Below are positions 8,582 to 17,820 of a stretch of 64,000 bases of DNA, in pieces. This DNA comes from Spirochaetaceae bacterium. GTDB lineage: Bacteria; Spirochaetota; Spirochaetia; WTKD01. The DNA lies in the NCBI GenBank assembly GCA_011524535.1, contig WTKD01000006.1, positions 105,601 to 169,600 of the forward strand, written 5' to 3'. The notes below the pieces were generated by a model. The model did not search any database, had not been told where the DNA came from, and saw nothing but the letters and a program-made list of their open reading frames with translations. Positions within the stretch are counted from its first letter, which is position 1, and each line of letters begins with the position of its first letter. Both the position numbers and the translations under genes were made by a program.

Positions 8582-10639
8582 TTGATAATACACCGGTGTT
8601 ATCAGAAAGCATACGTTTTGATACACTCGATTATGCTCATAGCTTTTTTAGCGACCTCCTTCCTTCTCTTGGGATTGGCTCTTGTCGGTCCATTTTCAAT
8701 GCTGCCTCTCGATTTCGGCGGATACTTGTATTTGTCTTTGCTTGTGGCGCATCTAACAACCCTTGGAGTGGAATTCTGGCGTAAACACTCAACAGGAGAA
8801 CGGTCCAATCAGTATATTGTCTATGAAGTTCTGATGGTGCTTTGGCTCTTTTTATTCGTTTTTTCGTGGATATATGCTCGCAATGCAAATATGGATTATG
8901 CACAGCGGATTGCTGCGGGCAGTACTGCTATATCATTTGAACAGTCTAGCCTCATCGCGCGGATATACGCATTAATACGATATATTCCACTCTTTTCTAT
9001 GGCCGTCTATTTATTCGTGAAGTATTCAAAGGGCATATCATTAATTTCGCGTGGCGCTACTCTATTTGTTGCACTTTCGGTTATCGTAATAACCCTTGCC
9101 CTGCCTTCGTTTCTTTCCTTGGAAGGGATAGGAGGGCTCGCCTGGATAGCTCTAGTGCCATTATTTTTTATATTACGTAGGTCTAGCTATGCTCGTGGGC
9201 TGTGGCTGATCGGTGTATACGCAGCATTTTCTACGATGTTGATTCATTATTGGCTTGGAGGATTTAATTTGGTTGCCCTGCAAGGCTCCACTATTATTAT
9301 AATTGGATATTACATTATTTTTTTCTCGGTGGGCTATTTTTTTCTAAGGCGTTTTCGTAATCCATTATTTTGGGCCATGGTGTGGACGGTTTTCGCGTTT
9401 TATCGACATTATGGGTTTTCTGCTTTTCCTTGGGGGCTTCTCACACATGCACAGTATAATTCGCCTACTCTTATTCAAATTGCTGATGTTACGGGTATCT
9501 GGGGCATTGAGTTTGTGTTGGTGTATTGCAATGCTGCTCTTGCTTTTTGTCTTGATTCTGTGGGGTCAGAAAATATCACTCATAAGAGATCATTCAGTAC
9601 GGTATTGCATAAGATGCTATCGGTTCAGCAATGGAAATCCGTTGGTATTGGAGTTTCGCTAATCGTGGGTCTTTTGATCTATGGTAGCATACAAAAATCA
9701 AATCCCGAGCAAGGTGAAGAAAAAGTAAGGGTGGCTCTGGTTCAAAATAATACCGATCCAAGAAAAAAAGATTATCGTGAAACATTTTCTATTCTAAAAC
9801 GTGAAACAAGTGTGGTGCTTTCTGAAAATCCTGATATCGTTATCTGGCCGGAAACGGCGATAGTTCCAAATATACGCAGGTGGTCCGAGGAAAATCCAGA
9901 AGAGTTTTCCTATGCAGCCATTATAAGAGATTTTATTGAATATCAACGTGTTATAGACACATATCTGTTGACCGGGAATGATGATTATGTATTAGAGCTC
10001 GATGATTCTGGACGGGAAATTGGAAGAAAGAATAGAAATGGAGCGGTCCTCTTTTCAGATCAAGGAGAGCGTCTAGATACGTATCATAAAATACGCTTGG
10101 TTCCTTTTACCGAACATTTTCCATACAAGGACCTGTTACCGGGGTTACACGACTATCTGCTCAATTTTGATGTTTCCTATTGGGAACCAGGAACAGAACC
10201 CACTATTTTTGAACACCCAAAAGTTTCATTTGGTGTGATGATTTGTTTTGAAGATAGTTTTCCCGATGGAGGGCTTCTACTTGCGCGCGAAGGCGCACGA
10301 ATGTTTGTGAACATAGGAAATGATTATTGGGCCCAAGATCCAGTAGAAGCTCAGCAACATTTGGCAACTGCGGTGTTTCGGAGCGTTGAACATCGCCTTC
10401 CATTTGTACGATCAACTACTTCTGGAGTCACTTCGATCATCAATATGAAGGGTGAAATTCTTCAAACCATTGACCCATACACAACAGATAGCCTTGTTGG
10501 AGATGTTTTTGTCCAAGATGAACCATCAAAGACAGTGTACACACGGTTTGGGAATTGGTTTGCGTACACGCTTATCGGGGGGATAGCTGTTTATATAGGT
10601 CTTGGATGGCTAATAAAGAAAAAGAAGAAAAATGGTTAG
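8582..10639 (+). CDS. lnt: Apolipoprotein N-acyltransferase with extra N-terminal membrane region
   Basis: Lnt adds the third acyl chain to the N-terminal Cys of lipoproteins in the inner membrane. The nitrilase-type catalytic residues are visible: Glu424 in WPETAI, Lys503 in YHKIRLVPF and Cys555 in MICFED. At 685 residues it is about 170 longer than the E. coli enzyme. The normal N-terminus seems to begin near residue 155; the first 150 residues carry four or five additional hydrophobic segments. The start is TTG 8582 with GGGAG 11 bases upstream. It ends three bases from the convergent lgt, the first enzyme of the same pathway. Confidence 0.9.
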   Translation: MIIHRCYQKAYVLIHSIMLIAFLATSFLLLGLALVGPFSMLPLDFGGYLYLSLLVAHLTTLGVEFWRKHSTGERSNQYIVYEVLMVLWLFLFVFSWIYARNANMDYAQRIAAGSTAISFEQSSLIARIYALIRYIPLFSMAVYLFVKYSKGISLISRGATLFVALSVIVITLALPSFLSLEGIGGLAWIALVPLFFILRRSSYARGLWLIGVYAAFSTMLIHYWLGGFNLVALQGSTIIIIGYYIIFFSVGYFFLRRFRNPLFWAMVWTVFAFYRHYGFSAFPWGLLTHAQYNSPTLIQIADVTGIWGIEFVLVYCNAALAFCLDSVGSENITHKRSFSTVLHKMLSVQQWKSVGIGVSLIVGLLIYGSIQKSNPEQGEEKVRVALVQNNTDPRKKDYRETFSILKRETSVVLSENPDIVIWPETAIVPNIRRWSEENPEEFSYAAIIRDFIEYQRVIDTYLLTGNDDYVLELDDSGREIGRKNRNGAVLFSDQGERLDTYHKIRLVPFTEHFPYKDLLPGLHDYLLNFDVSYWEPGTEPTIFEHPKVSFGVMICFEDSFPDGGLLLAREGARMFVNIGNDYWAQDPVEAQQHLATAVFRSVEHRLPFVRSTTSGVTSIINMKGEILQTIDPYTTDSLVGDVFVQDEPSKTVYTRFGNWFAYTLIGGIAVYIGLGWLIKKKKKNG

Positions 10640-10642
10640 TGT

Positions 10643-11665
10643 TTATTTCTTGCGAAATCTTTTTCTTTGATTCTTTTTAGGCTTTTGATTTTCTCGCAAT
10701 AGCTGACTACGCATCGAAATGCTTTGTTTCTTTTTGAATATCGCAAGAATAGCAATCCCAGCCAACACCATGCCGAAGGAAAGAAGTTGCCCCATTGTGA
10801 TATTGAATATTGAAAGAAAAAGCCAGTTTGGGTTGTTTGGAACCGCCTGAATAACAAAATCTAGACCGGTGTCTGGTTGACGAAAGTATTCAGCAATAAA
10901 TCGAGTAATTCCATACAACACCGTATAGGCTCCTAAGGCGAACCCTGGATAAGATTTTCGCTTTCTTATTACAAACCACATGATCAGCCAAACAAGGACC
11001 CCTTCCAATAAGGCTTCATATATTTGCGAAGGGTGTCGCGGTAAGTTGACTAAACCGGAATCGGATGCAGAGATGCCTAGTTGTTCGGCAGCAGAGGCCA
11101 CACGAGTATCGGTGATCGAGAGTCGTTCAGCATTGGGAAACAATACGGCAAAGGGGAGGGTGCTTATCCGGCCATACAGTTCTCCATTGATAAAGTTTCC
11201 AAGTCTCCCAAACGTATAGCCAAGGGGAAAAGCAATGGCCAAAAGGTCTGCTAATTCTAGGAATGAATATGCCTTTTCTTTTATACGTGAATAGAGATAT
11301 AGTCCTAGCCCAGCTCCGACAAGGCCACCGTGATAACTCATGCCTTGTAGTCCAACAAACTGCATGTTTGCATCGAAAGGCCAAATTATTTCCCAAGGCC
11401 GACTAAGATAGTAACCAGATGTGTCATATATTGTTGTAGCAAATATGCGTGCACCAATGAGAACACCTACAATGGTCCAAAACATTACATCGAGTAATTT
11501 TTGATTTGTGAGTGCTGGTTCGATATCGTTTTTTTGACGTTTGAGTAGCATGTAACACAAAACAAAATTGACAACGTACATGAGACCATACCAGCGCAAG
11601 GGTAATCCAGGAATAATCTCTGGAATAAGCCATTTCGGATATTCGATAAACAAGAACACTGACAT
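10643..11665 (-). CDS. lgt: Prolipoprotein diacylglyceryl transferase
   Basis: Lgt transfers diacylglycerol from phosphatidylglycerol to the lipobox Cys of prolipoproteins. The 340-residue inner-membrane protein has about seven hydrophobic segments. It shows the family motifs PLRWYGLMY, SYHGGLVGAGLG (with the HGG motif) and GRLGNFINGELYG (with essential Arg, Asn and Glu). The C-terminal tail is strongly basic (RKRFRKK). It is convergent with lnt and divergent from the ctpA-type protease, whose start is 46 bases away. Having both lipoprotein acylation enzymes side by side fits a lipoprotein-rich envelope. Confidence 0.95.
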   Translation of the reverse strand: MSVFLFIEYPKWLIPEIIPGLPLRWYGLMYVVNFVLCYMLLKRQKNDIEPALTNQKLLDVMFWTIVGVLIGARIFATTIYDTSGYYLSRPWEIIWPFDANMQFVGLQGMSYHGGLVGAGLGLYLYSRIKEKAYSFLELADLLAIAFPLGYTFGRLGNFINGELYGRISTLPFAVLFPNAERLSITDTRVASAAEQLGISASDSGLVNLPRHPSQIYEALLEGVLVWLIMWFVIRKRKSYPGFALGAYTVLYGITRFIAEYFRQPDTGLDFVIQAVPNNPNWLFLSIFNITMGQLLSFGMVLAGIAILAIFKKKQSISMRSQLLRENQKPKKNQRKRFRKK

Positions 11666-11711
11666 GATATATAGTAATATTATATGTGTCCGAAAGCAAC
11701 AAGGAGAATAT

Positions 11712-13298
11712 ATGACAAATAAAAATACTGCAAAACGTAACGAGAACAGATGCCTAAATCTTTTTTCTGTTATTTGGGTGGGGCTTCTTTTAGGAGGAGC
11801 GATTCTGGGAGGATGTGCGGGGGGTCCTCTTAGCGCGCAGGAAACAGACGAAGATTTACGACTTTTTCAATTTTTGTATGAGAAAATGCAGAGTCATTAC
11901 GTCGATGAACTCGATGCGAACGATTTAATATATGCGGGAATCGAAGGATTATACGAGGAAGATGATACAATACTTGATACCTTGGTGTCCGAAGAAGAAT
12001 TTGTTCAATTGGAGGAAGAAGAAGCTTGGAATACATTTGTTCAATGGTATTATGTAGCCTTGGAGGAACAAACCATCGAGGAGAATGATTCTGAAGAACC
12101 GAAGCCCTTGATGTATTCTGCGATAGAAAGCATGTTTAGCGTTGCAAATGATCAGCACACTCGCTTTATGGATGAATGGGAACTTGAGCAGCTTAGCGTT
12201 TCTACTGCGGGAGCGTTTGGGGGAGTTGGGATGTATGTAAACAAATATCGCTCAGAGATCGAAGAGGAACAATTTCTTGAAGTGATTTCTCCCATTGAAG
12301 GGACCCCGGCTTTTTATGCAGGGTTGCAGGCTGGAGACCTTATCGTTGATATAGAGGGTAAATCCACCCAGCTATTGAGTACAACTGAGGCTGTTTTGTT
12401 ATTGCGAGGCGTGCCTGGAACGTCTGTGACCATTGGGGTGAAAAGGGGTTCTAGCGAAATATACAAAGTTACATTAAAACGAGAGACCATTCAAATTCCA
12501 TCGGTTCGATTTGGTGTAATAAACGACGATATTGCGTATATCGAGTTGATACTGTTTAGCGAGAATACTGTAGAGTTGTTTGAGGAAGCCTACAAGGAAA
12601 TGGATGCTGAATACGATCTCTCTGGTTTAATTGTCGATATGCGGGGAAATGGAGGAGGACTCTTGTCTTCTGCGATTCAACTTGGTGACTTTTTCTTTAG
12701 AAATGGGACTATTGTCAGTATCGAAGGGCGTATCAAATCACGCAACCAAGAGTTTAAGGCTCGCCGAGCTACCTTGATCCCGACGGATCTTCCTGTTGCT
12801 GTATTGGTTGATGGAGGCTCTGCGTCTGCTTCTGAAATTCTTGTGGGAGCTCTCAAAGATCGTACTCGCGCAATTACCATAGGAGAGAAAACCTATGGGA
12901 AGGGTTCGGTACAAGAAATATTTAGATTTGGAGAGGTCGGAGCCAGGCTAACCGTGGCACGATATTATACGCCAGCGGGGGAAACCATCGATGGGGTTGG
13001 AATTGAGCCGGATATTGAAATTTCGAATCCTTCTCTTGATGAAGAAAAAAGCGCTGAATTTTTGGAATTAATTCAAAGCGGAAAAATAGTAGATTTTGCT
13101 CAAGCAAACAAATCTGCCTCAGATGATCAGATCGAAAAATTTGTGAATTCTCTTACAGAAGGAGATGAAACATATAGGTGGCATGTAGGCCGGTATCTAC
13201 GGCAAGAAATGTTCCGATTTAATGAAAATAAACCATTAGCATTTGATCTTGATTACGATGATGTATTGCAAAGAGCGGTTGAAGAGGTGAGTAAATAA
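11712..13298 (+). CDS. C-terminal processing peptidase, S41 family, probable lipoprotein
   Basis: A 528-residue secreted serine protease of the CtpA/Prc type. The N-terminus has a basic stretch, a hydrophobic core and a lipobox LGGC (Cys35). A PDZ domain lies at about 165-255 (GLQAGDLIVDIEG). The S41 domain has MRGNGGG near 310-316, the nucleophile region GGSASASEI (Ser372 by spacing) and TYGKGSVQ (Lys397), the Ser-Lys dyad. Residues 95-130 are very acidic. Start ATG 11712 has AAGGAGA nine bases upstream; the frame is open to 11568 but that part lies in the divergent lgt gene. It probably trims envelope proteins in the periplasm. Confidence 0.92.
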   Translation: MTNKNTAKRNENRCLNLFSVIWVGLLLGGAILGGCAGGPLSAQETDEDLRLFQFLYEKMQSHYVDELDANDLIYAGIEGLYEEDDTILDTLVSEEEFVQLEEEEAWNTFVQWYYVALEEQTIEENDSEEPKPLMYSAIESMFSVANDQHTRFMDEWELEQLSVSTAGAFGGVGMYVNKYRSEIEEEQFLEVISPIEGTPAFYAGLQAGDLIVDIEGKSTQLLSTTEAVLLLRGVPGTSVTIGVKRGSSEIYKVTLKRETIQIPSVRFGVINDDIAYIELILFSENTVELFEEAYKEMDAEYDLSGLIVDMRGNGGGLLSSAIQLGDFFFRNGTIVSIEGRIKSRNQEFKARRATLIPTDLPVAVLVDGGSASASEILVGALKDRTRAITIGEKTYGKGSVQEIFRFGEVGARLTVARYYTPAGETIDGVGIEPDIEISNPSLDEEKSAEFLELIQSGKIVDFAQANKSASDDQIEKFVNSLTEGDETYRWHVGRYLRQEMFRFNENKPLAFDLDYDDVLQRAVEEVSK

Positions 13299-13323
13299 AA
13301 TACTCTGATGCACGAGGGAGTAC

Positions 13324-13881
13324 GTGGTGAAAGTTCGTGAAGCGGTTTCAACCGATTGTTTAAAAAGTGTATACGAGGATTGGAATAGAGAAAGATCCCT
13401 GCGCCATATTAGATTATTGTATCATCCGGATCCATTCTTAAAGAAACTTTCGGGTTCGTTTAAGCGCATGCAAGAATCTTGTTCCGATGTTATCAATTTT
13501 TATACGTTGCGTAGACAAGAAAAAAAGCCTATACCCGAATTGATTTTTTCTTCGTTACTACATTTATTGTCCTATCTCGAAGAACGTGGAGATTCAATAT
13601 TCTTACTGGGGGGTCAGGTGCAACAATGCGAGACGGTATACATAAATTGCAAACACACATTTCCTCGTTTGAAAATTTTGGGTCGTCACCCGAGTGTTAA
13701 TTCAGAAAATCAAAATAAACCTGTATTGGCTGCTCTTCAAAAGTTATGTCCCAGCTTACTCTTTCTTGGGAGCAATATGCACGATGGAGATGCGTGGATA
13801 TATCGCAATAGAGCACAACTTCCAGCGTCTATGTGTATATGGTTACCTAGTTGCTTTTTGCGTATGACTAGAAGTGGTTGA
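13324..13881 (+). CDS. WecG/TagA/CpsF (GT26)-like protein, divergent
   Basis: A 185-residue protein with the outline of glycosyltransferase family 26. SIFLLGG near residue 92 matches the family's nucleotide-sugar strand. It is followed by FPRLKILGRHP and then PSLLFLG, WIYRNR and a hydrophobic end. The family normally has GxPxQE at the second glycine site; here it reads GSNMHDGDAW, so the key residues differ and activity is doubtful. The start is GTG 13324 or GTG 13327, both within range of GAGGGAG at 13314-13320. It follows the protease gene by 25 bases, so co-transcription is likely. Confidence 0.55.
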   Translation: MVKVREAVSTDCLKSVYEDWNRERSLRHIRLLYHPDPFLKKLSGSFKRMQESCSDVINFYTLRRQEKKPIPELIFSSLLHLLSYLEERGDSIFLLGGQVQQCETVYINCKHTFPRLKILGRHPSVNSENQNKPVLAALQKLCPSLLFLGSNMHDGDAWIYRNRAQLPASMCIWLPSCFLRMTRSG

Positions 13882-13930
13882 GCAGGATATCTTTTCGTTT
13901 AGCGTAACGCCAAGAGTTAGGCCCCCGGTA

Positions 13931-14446
13931 TCAGCGGCTTTTTTGCGATTGTGTTGAGAGGGCATCTTTCTCATCGCCTGGTCGTAATTCTGCACAGAAT
14001 TGGAGAAAGACCTGTTCGAGGGTATCCTTTGCGTAGAGGCCAAACATATGCGTAGCAAGTTGCCGAATTGGTGGAATGAACAACAGCAGACCGAGAGCAT
14101 CAGAAAATAACCCTGGAATACATAATAGGCCGGATGCGATAAAATAATAGGCAATGCGCTGAATGTGCTTTCGACTTGGATTCCCGTGATGAACGGCGTT
14201 TTTCAGATTGTTAAGTTGTGCGAGTAAATTCGCACGAAATAGTAACGCTAGTCCTAGCGAAAGGCCAGTCTGCAACGCCAACATTGCATATATCCCAATA
14301 GCTCGGGCTGTAATGACTGCAAAATAGCAGTCGGCAAGTATGATGAGCCCGAGAAGTAGTACCCCCTGTAGGTGCTTTTGTAATCGCTGTGGTGTTGTTA
14401 TTGCATGCAGAAGAATGGAAAGCAAAGTGAGGCGAGGCTGAGACAT
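13931..14446 (-). CDS. FxsA family membrane protein
   Basis: FxsA-family proteins are small cytoplasmic-membrane proteins first noted for suppressing phage F exclusion; their general role is unclear. The 171 residues have three or four hydrophobic segments. They include the signature GLLCIPGLFSDALGLLLFIPPIR, whose PGLFSDALG core is characteristic. The start is ATG 14446, with an in-frame ATG at 14467 as alternative; neither has a clear ribosome-binding site. It is divergent from the SDR gene, whose start is two bases away (or overlaps if the longer start is used). Confidence 0.75.
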   Translation of the reverse strand: MSQPRLTLLSILLHAITTPQRLQKHLQGVLLLGLIILADCYFAVITARAIGIYAMLALQTGLSLGLALLFRANLLAQLNNLKNAVHHGNPSRKHIQRIAYYFIASGLLCIPGLFSDALGLLLFIPPIRQLATHMFGLYAKDTLEQVFLQFCAELRPGDEKDALSTQSQKSR

Positions 14447-14448
14447 AC

Positions 14449-15201
14449 ATGAGTATATCCGAATCATCTAGCAAATCACAGCAAGAAAAAACCTGTCTCA
14501 TGGTAGGGGGAGGAAGTGGTATCGGGCTTGCAATATGCGAAATGCTTGCAAAGAGAGGATATCGATGCCTCGTACAATCAAGAACCCTCAAAGAAGAATT
14601 GAAGATTCTGGCTTCTCGGTTTGATAAAAAAATAATACCGATGTTGATCGATGCGAGAACTATAGATGATCTTGTGGTTAGACTTTCTCCCCATCTAAGT
14701 GTGGATCTTCTTGTTTTGGTGCATGGTCCGATGTATCAAAAAAAGACAGAAGAAACCGTTTCGGAAGATTGGAAAGAGATGATGGATTGGAATGTGCATT
14801 TGGCGATCGATCTGACCTTGGAGGCTCGAAAAGCAATGAAGTCGGGAGGGACTATTATTTATTTTGGGTTCGATCAACCTCCATATAAAACAAACACCCA
14901 TACCGCTGCCTATGTGGTAGCGAAAAAAAGCCTTCTACAATTCATACATCAATACGCACCGGTGTTATACGAACGACACATCAGGAGTTTTTGTATAGCT
15001 CCTGATTTTGTAGACTCTCCTCTGCTTGATGAAAAACAGAGGAAAAGATGGATATCGTACGCGGAAACAGGCTTTTTGTTAGACCCGGAAGATATTGCGG
15101 AAGGAATTCGATGGATATTGGACGCTCCTCCTTCTATTAATAGGCTCGTAGTGCCGATAAAGAAATGGAGGAGTTGTCGCAAAAACAAATCCAGCTTATG
15201 A
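14449..15201 (+). CDS. Short-chain dehydrogenase/reductase, atypical active site
   Basis: A 250-residue Rossmann-fold protein with GGGSGIG at 20-26 for NAD(P) and the catalytic YVVAK (Tyr155, Lys159). The conserved Asn-Asn-Ala-Gly strand is replaced by VHGPM. The catalytic Ser expected around 138-142 is absent (the text is IIYFGFD), so it may be a specialised reductase or poorly active. No substrate can be assigned. It starts an apparent operon with the two membrane proteins that follow; its stop overlaps the next start (ATGA). Confidence 0.75.
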   Translation: MSISESSSKSQQEKTCLMVGGGSGIGLAICEMLAKRGYRCLVQSRTLKEELKILASRFDKKIIPMLIDARTIDDLVVRLSPHLSVDLLVLVHGPMYQKKTEETVSEDWKEMMDWNVHLAIDLTLEARKAMKSGGTIIYFGFDQPPYKTNTHTAAYVVAKKSLLQFIHQYAPVLYERHIRSFCIAPDFVDSPLLDEKQRKRWISYAETGFLLDPEDIAEGIRWILDAPPSINRLVVPIKKWRSCRKNKSSL

Positions 15202-16124
15202 AGCTCTTAGGTATATGCACACGTAATATCATTCTTCTTGCCCTATTGTTTGCATTTGGAGTGTTCTTTGAAATGATGAGGTATGCAATGATTGGGGCAG
15301 AAGAACCTTATTCACTGATCCTCTATATCATAGGAAGCGATGGAACGAAATTGTTGTGGATTGCCGCGATAACAACCCTATTTGCGATTTTGGCTTCTGT
15401 CGTGTATGCTCCTAAATTCACTAAGAGACAAAAACTAGGGTCCTGTATTGCATGTTTTTTATTCTTTTTGGGAGCCATTTGGGGATCATTTTCGATCCAG
15501 GATATCAGCGATTCTTCCCCACCTGAGATGACCTCTTTGTTTAATGTGAGTTCACAAGAAACCTACCGGGCAGAAGATGGGACAGGCTTCTGGTTTGCTC
15601 GACGAACCGCTGCAGATCAGGTAGAGAGAGCAATTACTGTGGATCCGAACGATCCAATTGTTATGGATACAACCGAGAATGGGTTGATTGACCTTAAGTC
15701 GGATACGTTGCAATTTGATAGACGTGTTGTAATGTGGGATACGGTTCAAGATGTAGATATGTCATTTGGAGCGAATGCTCAACTGTATCCGTTTTTTGAG
15801 GATTTACACAGGAGTTTTGATATCATCAGTGAATCGTTTTATCGGGAAAGCGGCATGGTTCGTTTGTTGGTTTTACTGCAAATAGTCATAATCTTTTTTG
15901 CAATTTCATTATTTTTATTCGTATCTACGCGGGCATTTTCATTTGCATTGCTACTTGTCCTAGCTGCTTTCAGAGTCGTTGTGCTTGGCTACCCTAGGTG
16001 GATTACCTTTGGGTTCACGATATATCCGGATATGTTTACTTTGCAATGGGTATTTGTTGGAGGAGTCTTGGTAATAATGACGTGTTTGGCATTGTTATTC
16101 AGACGGAAACATAGAGATGAGTAA
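15198..16124 (+). CDS. Six-helix membrane protein with LptF/LptG-like layout, first of a pair
   Basis: I do not recognise the family by sequence. The 308 residues read as three helices (about 9-32, 51-71, 80-100), a 120-residue extracytoplasmic part rich in Asp and Thr, then three helices (222-243, 247-264, 281-301) and a basic tail. This 3 + soluble + 3 layout matches LptF/LptG of the lipopolysaccharide export ABC transporter, but also other transporters. The chosen start overlaps the SDR stop by four bases; an in-frame ATG at 15165 would add 11 residues. It overlaps the next gene by eight bases. Confidence 0.6.
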   Translation: MKLLGICTRNIILLALLFAFGVFFEMMRYAMIGAEEPYSLILYIIGSDGTKLLWIAAITTLFAILASVVYAPKFTKRQKLGSCIACFLFFLGAIWGSFSIQDISDSSPPEMTSLFNVSSQETYRAEDGTGFWFARRTAADQVERAITVDPNDPIVMDTTENGLIDLKSDTLQFDRRVVMWDTVQDVDMSFGANAQLYPFFEDLHRSFDIISESFYRESGMVRLLVLLQIVIIFFAISLFLFVSTRAFSFALLLVLAAFRVVVLGYPRWITFGFTIYPDMFTLQWVFVGGVLVIMTCLALLFRRKHRDE

Positions 16125-17790
16125 GATATTTTTTCGATACTGGGGATTAATGATACTCGGTATCATTGGATACGCTGGATACATTTTCTTTTTTGGTGAG
16201 TATCAGCAGGTGTTTGAGGAATTCTCGAGGCGATATTATATTTTTGAAGTATTGACTGGATTCCTAAAATATATGTTGGTCTTTCATATGGTTGTATCAG
16301 TAATCTACTGGTGCTGGCACCGTGTGAGATCTGCAACCGCGACGCATACTGTTTCTCACGTTTTTCTTGTAACTCTTCCCAGTATTTTGCTGTACATAAT
16401 AGCGATATCGTGGCTATATCCCCAGCTTGAATTGACAAAACAACGGTATTTTTACACCTCACGCTATTTAGAATTGCTGGTGAAACAAGCAGAAACAGCG
16501 ATAGAAGAAGGGCGTCCGGAGTTTGCAGTGAGATTGCTCGAAAAATATACAAGTTTGACAACGAGGGATGAGCCAGTTGAAACATTATTGTTGAAAACTC
16601 GGGCCCAGCTTGGAAGTCGCCCAGCAAGAGAGGATAATACCGATTCTCTGGGGCTTGCCATCGAATTGCGAGAAAGCAATGCTTCCGAATTGTACGCCAG
16701 AGCGGAAGAATATTTTGATGAGGATGATTATGTTTCTAGCTTCTATTTTGCGGGAGCTGCGGCTTTGTTGAGCGAACCTCCGCGCGAAGACGCAATTTTG
16801 TTGCAGGAAGAAACCAGACTTTTAATAGAGGAAGGAGAACTAGTTGGTCAAGAAACCTCTGCGCGGGAATTGTTCTTCAGGAAATCAGCCGCGGTTCAAG
16901 CTTTGATCGCTGGACGGATGGACCCCGATGAAGCGTTGCGAGCTTATAAAATGCTTAGGGTCTTACGCGATGCTTTTCCAGAAGATATAGAGATCACTCA
17001 ATGGTACGCAGAAAGTTTTGAAGGGGTCAAAAAGCGATCCTTTTTTCTTGTGGATGCTATTGTGAACGAGAATCGGCCGGGATTCTATAATGTTTGGTTT
17101 CTCGACACATTTGAAGACAGGTACCTTGTGTTTTTTGCAAAGCACATGAGTTATGAAACAGGCATAAGTTATGCTTTCGATGTTGAAATTATCGAAATTG
17201 AAAGAGAATCATTCAGAACCAGCGGGCATATTCAAGTAGAAGTTGTGCAGATCATCGATAACGTTGTGCATATGCGAGGTCTGACAGCAGACGGAGTGCA
17301 GCAAGAAATTCAAATTTTGGACGGAAGTCTTTCTGATGATGTGTACGTGTTTAGGAGAAATATTGCTGATGTTGTGAGCCGTAATCGTATTCAGCAGAAC
17401 TGGAACACGGTTGGAATGCTTGATTTTTTTCGTATATTGCGGGAAAGCAGTGAAAGAATACAGTTTTTTATGATTTCCTATTTGGTAATTCAGGGAGCTG
17501 TGGTACTGTTATTTTTTGTATTTTCGTTTTGGATATATGTCATTGTAGACAAATATATCTACATCAGGAGAGAAAAAGACGAATGGTATGCTTGGCTTGT
17601 CGTTCCTCTAATTTTCTTTGTAATCTTGTTTTGTTATGAATGGATCATGTATGTGATAACCACGCTAAGTATGGCGTTGCATCGAATGATTGGACTGACA
17701 GGAGCGATTGCAGGGGTAGGTGGCTTGTTGTTGGCAGCTCTGGTGGTTGGTGTTATTCAGACCCAAAGAGAACCCAATGCGGGTACATAG
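16117..17790 (+). CDS. Six-helix membrane protein with LptF/LptG-like layout and large soluble domain
   Basis: A 557-residue membrane protein of unknown family. Helices lie near 9-26, 50-66 and 80-100. A soluble region of about 350 residues follows, first helical and TPR-like (about 105-300), then rich in beta strands (about 305-430, including FFAKHMSY and VVQIIDNVVHM). Three more helices come near 450-475, 490-512 and 525-547. The strand-rich part with helices on both sides recalls the LptF/LptG jellyroll, but the helical insert is not part of those proteins. It overlaps the preceding similar gene by eight bases, so the two are probably partners. It is convergent with murA. Confidence 0.6.
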   Translation: MSKIFFRYWGLMILGIIGYAGYIFFFGEYQQVFEEFSRRYYIFEVLTGFLKYMLVFHMVVSVIYWCWHRVRSATATHTVSHVFLVTLPSILLYIIAISWLYPQLELTKQRYFYTSRYLELLVKQAETAIEEGRPEFAVRLLEKYTSLTTRDEPVETLLLKTRAQLGSRPAREDNTDSLGLAIELRESNASELYARAEEYFDEDDYVSSFYFAGAAALLSEPPREDAILLQEETRLLIEEGELVGQETSARELFFRKSAAVQALIAGRMDPDEALRAYKMLRVLRDAFPEDIEITQWYAESFEGVKKRSFFLVDAIVNENRPGFYNVWFLDTFEDRYLVFFAKHMSYETGISYAFDVEIIEIERESFRTSGHIQVEVVQIIDNVVHMRGLTADGVQQEIQILDGSLSDDVYVFRRNIADVVSRNRIQQNWNTVGMLDFFRILRESSERIQFFMISYLVIQGAVVLLFFVFSFWIYVIVDKYIYIRREKDEWYAWLVVPLIFFVILFCYEWIMYVITTLSMALHRMIGLTGAIAGVGGLLLAALVVGVIQTQREPNAGT

Positions 17791-17820
17791 TGCATGAAAT
17801 TCGCTCTTGCACAGATTCGA

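Noticed and set aside
11568-11711. N-terminal extension of the CtpA protease
   Set aside because: Overlaps the lgt start; the signal peptide and ribosome-binding site support 11712.
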